A stretch of 64,000 nucleotides of DNA from contig JASBUN010000038.1 of assembly GCA_030147845.1 (NCBI GenBank), positions 1-64,000 of the forward strand. Direction: 5' to 3'. Source of the DNA: Gammaproteobacteria bacterium (GTDB taxonomy: Bacteria > Pseudomonadota > Gammaproteobacteria > JASBUN01). The position numbers were made by a program, and so were the translations under genes. The notes under the pieces are model-generated. The model was not told the DNA's origin. It did no database searches and was given only the letters and a program-made list of their open reading frames with translations. This document shows, one piece after another, positions 60,942-64,000 of this stretch. Positions within the stretch are counted from its first letter, which is position 1. Each line of letters opens with the position of its first letter.

Positions 60942-62326
60942 TGCGACCCTCCAAGGGCCAGTTCACGCACTCGCCATTGCATCATTTGATCGCCAGCAAT
61001 TCGAACCATGGCACTGGTGATGTAGCCGACAATACCAAGCGTAGCCATGCCGATAATGATGGTTGGATAACTGACCATGGTATAGGACGTCATGATGAGG
61101 TAGCCCAATCCGTATTGGCCGGAGACCATTTCCGCCGCCACCAAAGAGAACCAAGCCACGCCCACCGAGATTTGTAATCCGGTAAACATGTGTGGTAGCG
61201 CGCCGGGAATGACGACGTGGCGAAACACCTGCCACTTACTCGCTCCGAGGCATGACGCTGCGCGCGGGTAAGATTCATCAATGGATTCGACGCCTAGCAT
61301 GGTGTTCAATGCCGTGGCAAAGAATGATGCCAGTGTGGTCAGGAAAATGACCGGGGTTTCCGTACCCGAGAACATCAAAATCGCAAGTGGCACCCAAGCC
61401 AGAATCGGGATCGGGCGCAAAGTCTCGAATATCGGGAAGGTATACTCACGGAATTTTCGCGACCATCCCAAAAATAATCCAAACGGGACGCCCAATAGCG
61501 TGGCCAGGAAAAATGCCTCGGCGATACGCCGAACGCTATACCAAATGTGGGTGTAGTATTCCGGGGTAAACAGCGAAATACCATAGACCGGGTTGCGGCT
61601 GGTCCACTCTTCCCATACTTCCACCGGACCGGGCAGACGGTCAAACCGCCATACGTGCCAGCCTTCTGAGAGCAGATACCAAAGCCCAATGAATATGGTA
61701 AATCCCAGCAGCATCAAGTAAGGCCTGGGACTTTTCAGCCATTGCGCGATGCGGAACATGGTAAGGGATACGCCGGTGAGGTTGGCTGTCTCCAGCCCAT
61801 CGGCCCCTACTTTTACTTTACGTGGAAGTTCCTGCACTTGACTCAACCATGCAGGCACTGTGAATTCATTCATAAGCATTTTGGCGAAACAAGTCATCAC
61901 TTCCCGGCCGCTCGCTTCATCGTGCGCCAGAATTTCTATGAGATGCTGACCGTTGATGCGCAACACTTCACAGTCTTGCAAACAAGTGGTCTTCGCGAGC
62001 CGTGCAGGTTTGTTCTTCAGCAATGCCGCCCAACCGATGACATCGGCTTCGCCAACGATCTTGACCAGTTGTGTCGCCTGCGCGCTGGGGCCAAGCGCGT
62101 GTTCAACGGTACCCGTTGCGATTACGTACACGTCGTCAGAACGTTCATCGACGGTGTAAATTAAATCGCCCTTTTTCAAATATACAGGGGTCGCAATGCT
62201 CGCAACTTCCCGCAAACGCTGATCGGATAGCGGTTCAAAAGGCGCGGTCCGTTTTAGCAGCGCAACAATTCGTTCTTCGTTCAACTCCGATCCGGCTGCC
62301 AGAACTGTCGTGGTCGGATTCGTCAT
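60938..62326 (-). CDS. ABC permease 1 fused to an N-terminal cNMP-binding-like domain
   Basis: 462 aa from ATG 62326 (GAGGT upstream). Residues about 25-140 form a cyclic-nucleotide-binding beta-roll (KKGDLIYTVDERSDDVYVIATGTVEH, ADVIGWAALLKNKPARLAKTT), with GWAAL in place of the ribose-contacting GE. Residues about 200-455 are a six-helix NitT/TauT permease (LRPIPILAWVPLAILMFSG, CLGASKWQVFRHVVIPGALPHMFTG). A cytosolic sensor fused to the pore suggests direct gating of import by a bound ligand. I know of no standard member of the family with this architecture. It is coupled to ATPase 1 by ATGA. Confidence 0.92.
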   Translation of the reverse strand: MTNPTTTVLAAGSELNEERIVALLKRTAPFEPLSDQRLREVASIATPVYLKKGDLIYTVDERSDDVYVIATGTVEHALGPSAQATQLVKIVGEADVIGWAALLKNKPARLAKTTCLQDCEVLRINGQHLIEILAHDEASGREVMTCFAKMLMNEFTVPAWLSQVQELPRKVKVGADGLETANLTGVSLTMFRIAQWLKSPRPYLMLLGFTIFIGLWYLLSEGWHVWRFDRLPGPVEVWEEWTSRNPVYGISLFTPEYYTHIWYSVRRIAEAFFLATLLGVPFGLFLGWSRKFREYTFPIFETLRPIPILAWVPLAILMFSGTETPVIFLTTLASFFATALNTMLGVESIDESYPRAASCLGASKWQVFRHVVIPGALPHMFTGLQISVGVAWFSLVAAEMVSGQYGLGYLIMTSYTMVSYPTIIIGMATLGIVGYITSAMVRIAGDQMMQWRVRELALGGSQ

Positions 62327-62344
62327 CGGTATACCTCGCATTCC

Positions 62345-62403
62345 TACAAAATGACCGTCGGACAGGGAATACAATTCCGCATGCTATGCCCTGCCCGACG
62401 GTC
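62345..62403 (-). terminator. Attenuator-like hairpin between binding protein and permease 1
   Basis: GACCGTCGGACAGGG (62353-62367) and CCCTGCCCGACGGTC (62389-62403) make a 15-base stem with one mismatch. On the minus strand it is followed by ATTTTGTAGG. It should reduce transcription into the permease genes, favouring excess binding protein. Confidence 0.7.
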
Positions 62404-62440
62404 TAGCTGTCGATTCTACTTCCGCCTAGTAGGTATTTAC

Positions 62441-63586
62441 TCAGTTCTTGAAGTCAGACACTGGCAGTGACTTGACTTCGCCGATCGGCGCGGTAAGCCC
62501 GCGCTCCTTGAGGATCTCCTGAGTAAACTCCGGCATCACCGCATCGGACCGCAGCTTGCTAACGTTGATGCTCTTGATCTTATGCAAGAACGCCGTGGCG
62601 CGATGGATCAGATCCATAGCTTTTGGAGTGAATGCATAAGGCAGAAGGATACGCACGTCGGTACCACCTTCGCTGGCCGGATAAGCGCCGGTAAAGGCCA
62701 TCCACATTTCCTTCTTGGTAAAGCCGGTGGTCTGATCCACTGCCATCTGCGCGATGGCATCGGCATTCTTCGGATTTGCCATGAACTGCTGCGCATCCAG
62801 CTCTGCCTTTAACCACGCCTTGACCACGTCCGGACGCTGTTTGATCAGATCGGCGCGCATGGCCAAGAAGCCACCGTCATTCTCTTTCACGCTGAAGCCG
62901 GACGCGACGCGCCGGGCAATACCTTCCTCAACAATCTTCGAAGCTGTTGGTTCCCAGATCGCTGCCGCATCAAGTTTTCCGGCTTTGAAACCACTGGTAA
63001 TGACTTCGATATTCTGATTCAGATATTCGGCGGGCTTGATATTCAGCTTTTTGAATACAGCGCGAGCGAATCGGTCCGTACACGCGCCCTTGGGCACCGC
63101 TACACGCTTGCCGCTCAACCACTTCAGCGCTTCTTCGGAGTTTTTGAACTTTGGTGCACTATTCCGAACCAGGACGATATTGCACTGATCCCATCCCAAA
63201 CCGGCAACGGCAACCAAACGAATGTCGGCGACACGAGTCTTGGTGGTAGACACTACCGCAGGCATATCGCCCATATAGCCGATGTCTTGTTTGCCGGCGA
63301 GCATGGCGTTAACAATGATCGCGCCTTGCAGGCCGATCTGGAATTGTACAGTCGAGCCTTTCGGCAGATATTTCTTCCAAAGTTCCTTGGAGCGCATGAT
63401 GACGCCCGACCAGGACTCGGTATAGTACGGTTGATAACCAATCACCAAATGTACCGCTTCTCCCGGCTTGCCATAGTCTTTCGCCTGGGCGCTGCCTACT
63501 GCAAACGCACTGGCCGCGATCAGCCCGAGCGATAGCCCTAATCGACGGATAACCCGTTTATATAATCCGATATGTACTGTGCTCAT
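62441..63586 (-). CDS. Periplasmic substrate-binding protein of the NitT/TauT ABC importer
   Basis: 381 aa from ATG 63586, with AGGAGG upstream; the longer frame to 63739 is unsupported. Signal peptide: LGLSLGLIAASAFAVGSAQA. The mature part is an SsuA/NrtA-type binding fold: EAVHLVIGYQPYYTESWSGVIM, LQGAIIVNAMLAGKQDIGYMGDMPAVVSTTK, GKRVAVPKGACTDRFARAVFKKLN and LDAAAIWEPTASKIVEEG. Relatives bind nitrate, taurine, alkanesulfonates or small aromatic acids. The C1/sulfur context makes a sulfonate such as methanesulfonate a fair guess, not a finding. Confidence 0.93.
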   Translation of the reverse strand: MSTVHIGLYKRVIRRLGLSLGLIAASAFAVGSAQAKDYGKPGEAVHLVIGYQPYYTESWSGVIMRSKELWKKYLPKGSTVQFQIGLQGAIIVNAMLAGKQDIGYMGDMPAVVSTTKTRVADIRLVAVAGLGWDQCNIVLVRNSAPKFKNSEEALKWLSGKRVAVPKGACTDRFARAVFKKLNIKPAEYLNQNIEVITSGFKAGKLDAAAIWEPTASKIVEEGIARRVASGFSVKENDGGFLAMRADLIKQRPDVVKAWLKAELDAQQFMANPKNADAIAQMAVDQTTGFTKKEMWMAFTGAYPASEGGTDVRILLPYAFTPKAMDLIHRATAFLHKIKSINVSKLRSDAVMPEFTQEILKERGLTAPIGEVKSLPVSDFKN

Positions 63587-63883
63587 AACTTCCTCCTCCG
63601 ATTTGTTTGACTCCTGCTCACCTGGAAACGGTACGCAGTTTCGTTTTTTGAGGTCAATTTCTACATAATGTCGAACGTCACTTGGTCTCCATCTCGAGCG
63701 GCTATTCGCCGCCCACATTCCGCGATCCACCGCGGCCAAGCTATCAACCTTCCGGGCACCAAAGCGCGATAACCCGACCTCATTTCCACCCCTCCTTCAT
63801 ATTCATGAGCATCATGCCTACACACATTCACGCATCACGAATTTTGTCTGGCGGTCTTAGATGCAGGTAAGACCGCCAAAACC
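63587..63883. other. Region upstream of the ABC importer
   Basis: About 300 bases with no gene. A perfect stem-loop (63849-63878) sits just after the end of the upstream cNMP-domain gene. No convincing sigma-54 element was found here; weak GG-N10-GC matches were rejected. Confidence 0.4.
63849..63878 (-). terminator. Perfect hairpin after the last cNMP-domain gene
   Basis: GGCGGTCTTA and TAAGACCGCC form a 10-base stem (11 with the flanking T-A pair) around an eight-base loop, six bases past the TAA of the upstream gene. The following bases on the minus strand are not T-rich. Confidence 0.6.
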
Positions 63884-64000
63884 TTATTTCGCTCCCGAAG
63901 ACGCCAGATAGCGCGTGACCAGGTGCACTAGCGAGGTCATGACGCGATACCCTGCCGAAGGATCCTTGGACAATGCTTCGAGCACTTCACGTCCATTCAG
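63884..64000 (-). CDS. cNMP-binding-domain protein, C-terminal fragment cut by window edge
   Basis: The last 38 codons of a minus-strand gene, with stop at 63884-63886 and the rest beyond the right edge. The peptide (LNGREVLEALSKDPSAGYRVMTSLV...) matches the C-terminal helix of cyclic-nucleotide-binding domains and aligns with the end of the stand-alone cNMP protein at 44834-45301. No DNA-binding domain follows it, so it is probably another effector-type cNMP protein ahead of the importer operon. Confidence 0.65.
   Translation of the reverse strand: MNGREVLEALSKDPSAGYRVMTSLVHLVTRYLASSGAK

Noticed and set aside
63670-63770. GG-N10-GC matches upstream of the ABC importer
   Set aside because: Several matches have the spacing but poor flanking bases, as expected by chance.
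1-64000. CRISPR arrays, rRNA genes, phage genes
   Set aside because: No regularly spaced repeats, rRNA-like sequence or phage structural genes were seen.

Overview
The window reads as a chromosomal segment of a methylotrophic proteobacterium (gamma- or betaproteobacterial in flavour, not resolvable from sequence alone) that oxidises one-carbon and methylated-sulfur compounds. The evidence is a tetrahydromethanopterin (H4MPT) formaldehyde-oxidation set, a tetrahydrofolate (H4F) C1 set, a NAD-linked formate dehydrogenase, two different methanethiol oxidases with their maturation proteins, a SoxCD-like sulfur dehydrogenase, a sulfite-exporter-like permease and a taurine/nitrate-type ABC importer.

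Layout. 1-70: start of an IS5-type transposase cut by the window edge. 219-6713 (minus): mptG, mtdB, ATP-grasp, mch, RimK-like ATP-grasp, CitG-like protein, fae, tightly coupled. 7057-11705 (plus): fhcBADC. 11702-18084: thioredoxin-like protein, MauG, a Sco-MauG fusion and periplasmic MtoX (minus), with a divergent Sco gene. 18247-20341: a second, SELENBP1-type methanethiol oxidase plus a membrane protein. 20342-21641: empty of convincing genes. 22487-24916: folP and a PLP decarboxylase. 25322-27934 (plus): OsmC, dihydrolipoamide dehydrogenase, lipoate-binding protein. 28000-30850 (minus): two-subunit Rieske oxygenase, a hypothetical protein and a pterin carbinolamine dehydratase. 31521-33916 (plus): SoxCD-like pair and a small exported protein. 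33962-36773 (minus): pabB and a PTPS fusion. 37298-46179 (minus): a MetF mega-fusion, ftfL, GcvT-like, TauE-like, a cNMP-domain protein and a PanB-like protein. 46507-49001 (minus): an NtrC-type regulator with a PAS sensor kinase. 49635-54650 (plus): formate dehydrogenase and rhodanese. 54687-58084 (minus): 5-FCL, folC, folD and a small membrane protein. 58148-63586 (minus): ABC importer with two ATPases, two permeases (one fused to a cNMP domain) and a binding protein. 63884-64000: end of another cNMP-domain protein.

The inferred logic is this. Methanethiol is oxidised to formaldehyde; formaldehyde goes through Fae, MtdB, Mch and Fhc to formate. Methyl or methylene groups entering on H4F go through MetF, FolD and FtfL to formate. 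Formate is oxidised by the NAD-linked dehydrogenase. PabB, FolP, FolC, PTPS, MptG and the ATP-grasp proteins supply the cofactors.

The most notable observation is regulatory. Ten near-consensus sigma-54 (-24/-12) elements lie directly upstream of nearly all these C1/sulfur operons, and the window carries one NtrC-type activator with its cytoplasmic PAS kinase. This looks like a single sigma-54 regulon. It includes unusual parts: a cNMP domain/pseudo-ABC-ATPase/MetF/MetV fusion, a cNMP-fused ABC permease with asymmetric ATPases, other cNMP-domain proteins lacking a DNA-binding domain, and a GcvT + lipoyl protein + lipoamide dehydrogenase set without glycine decarboxylase.
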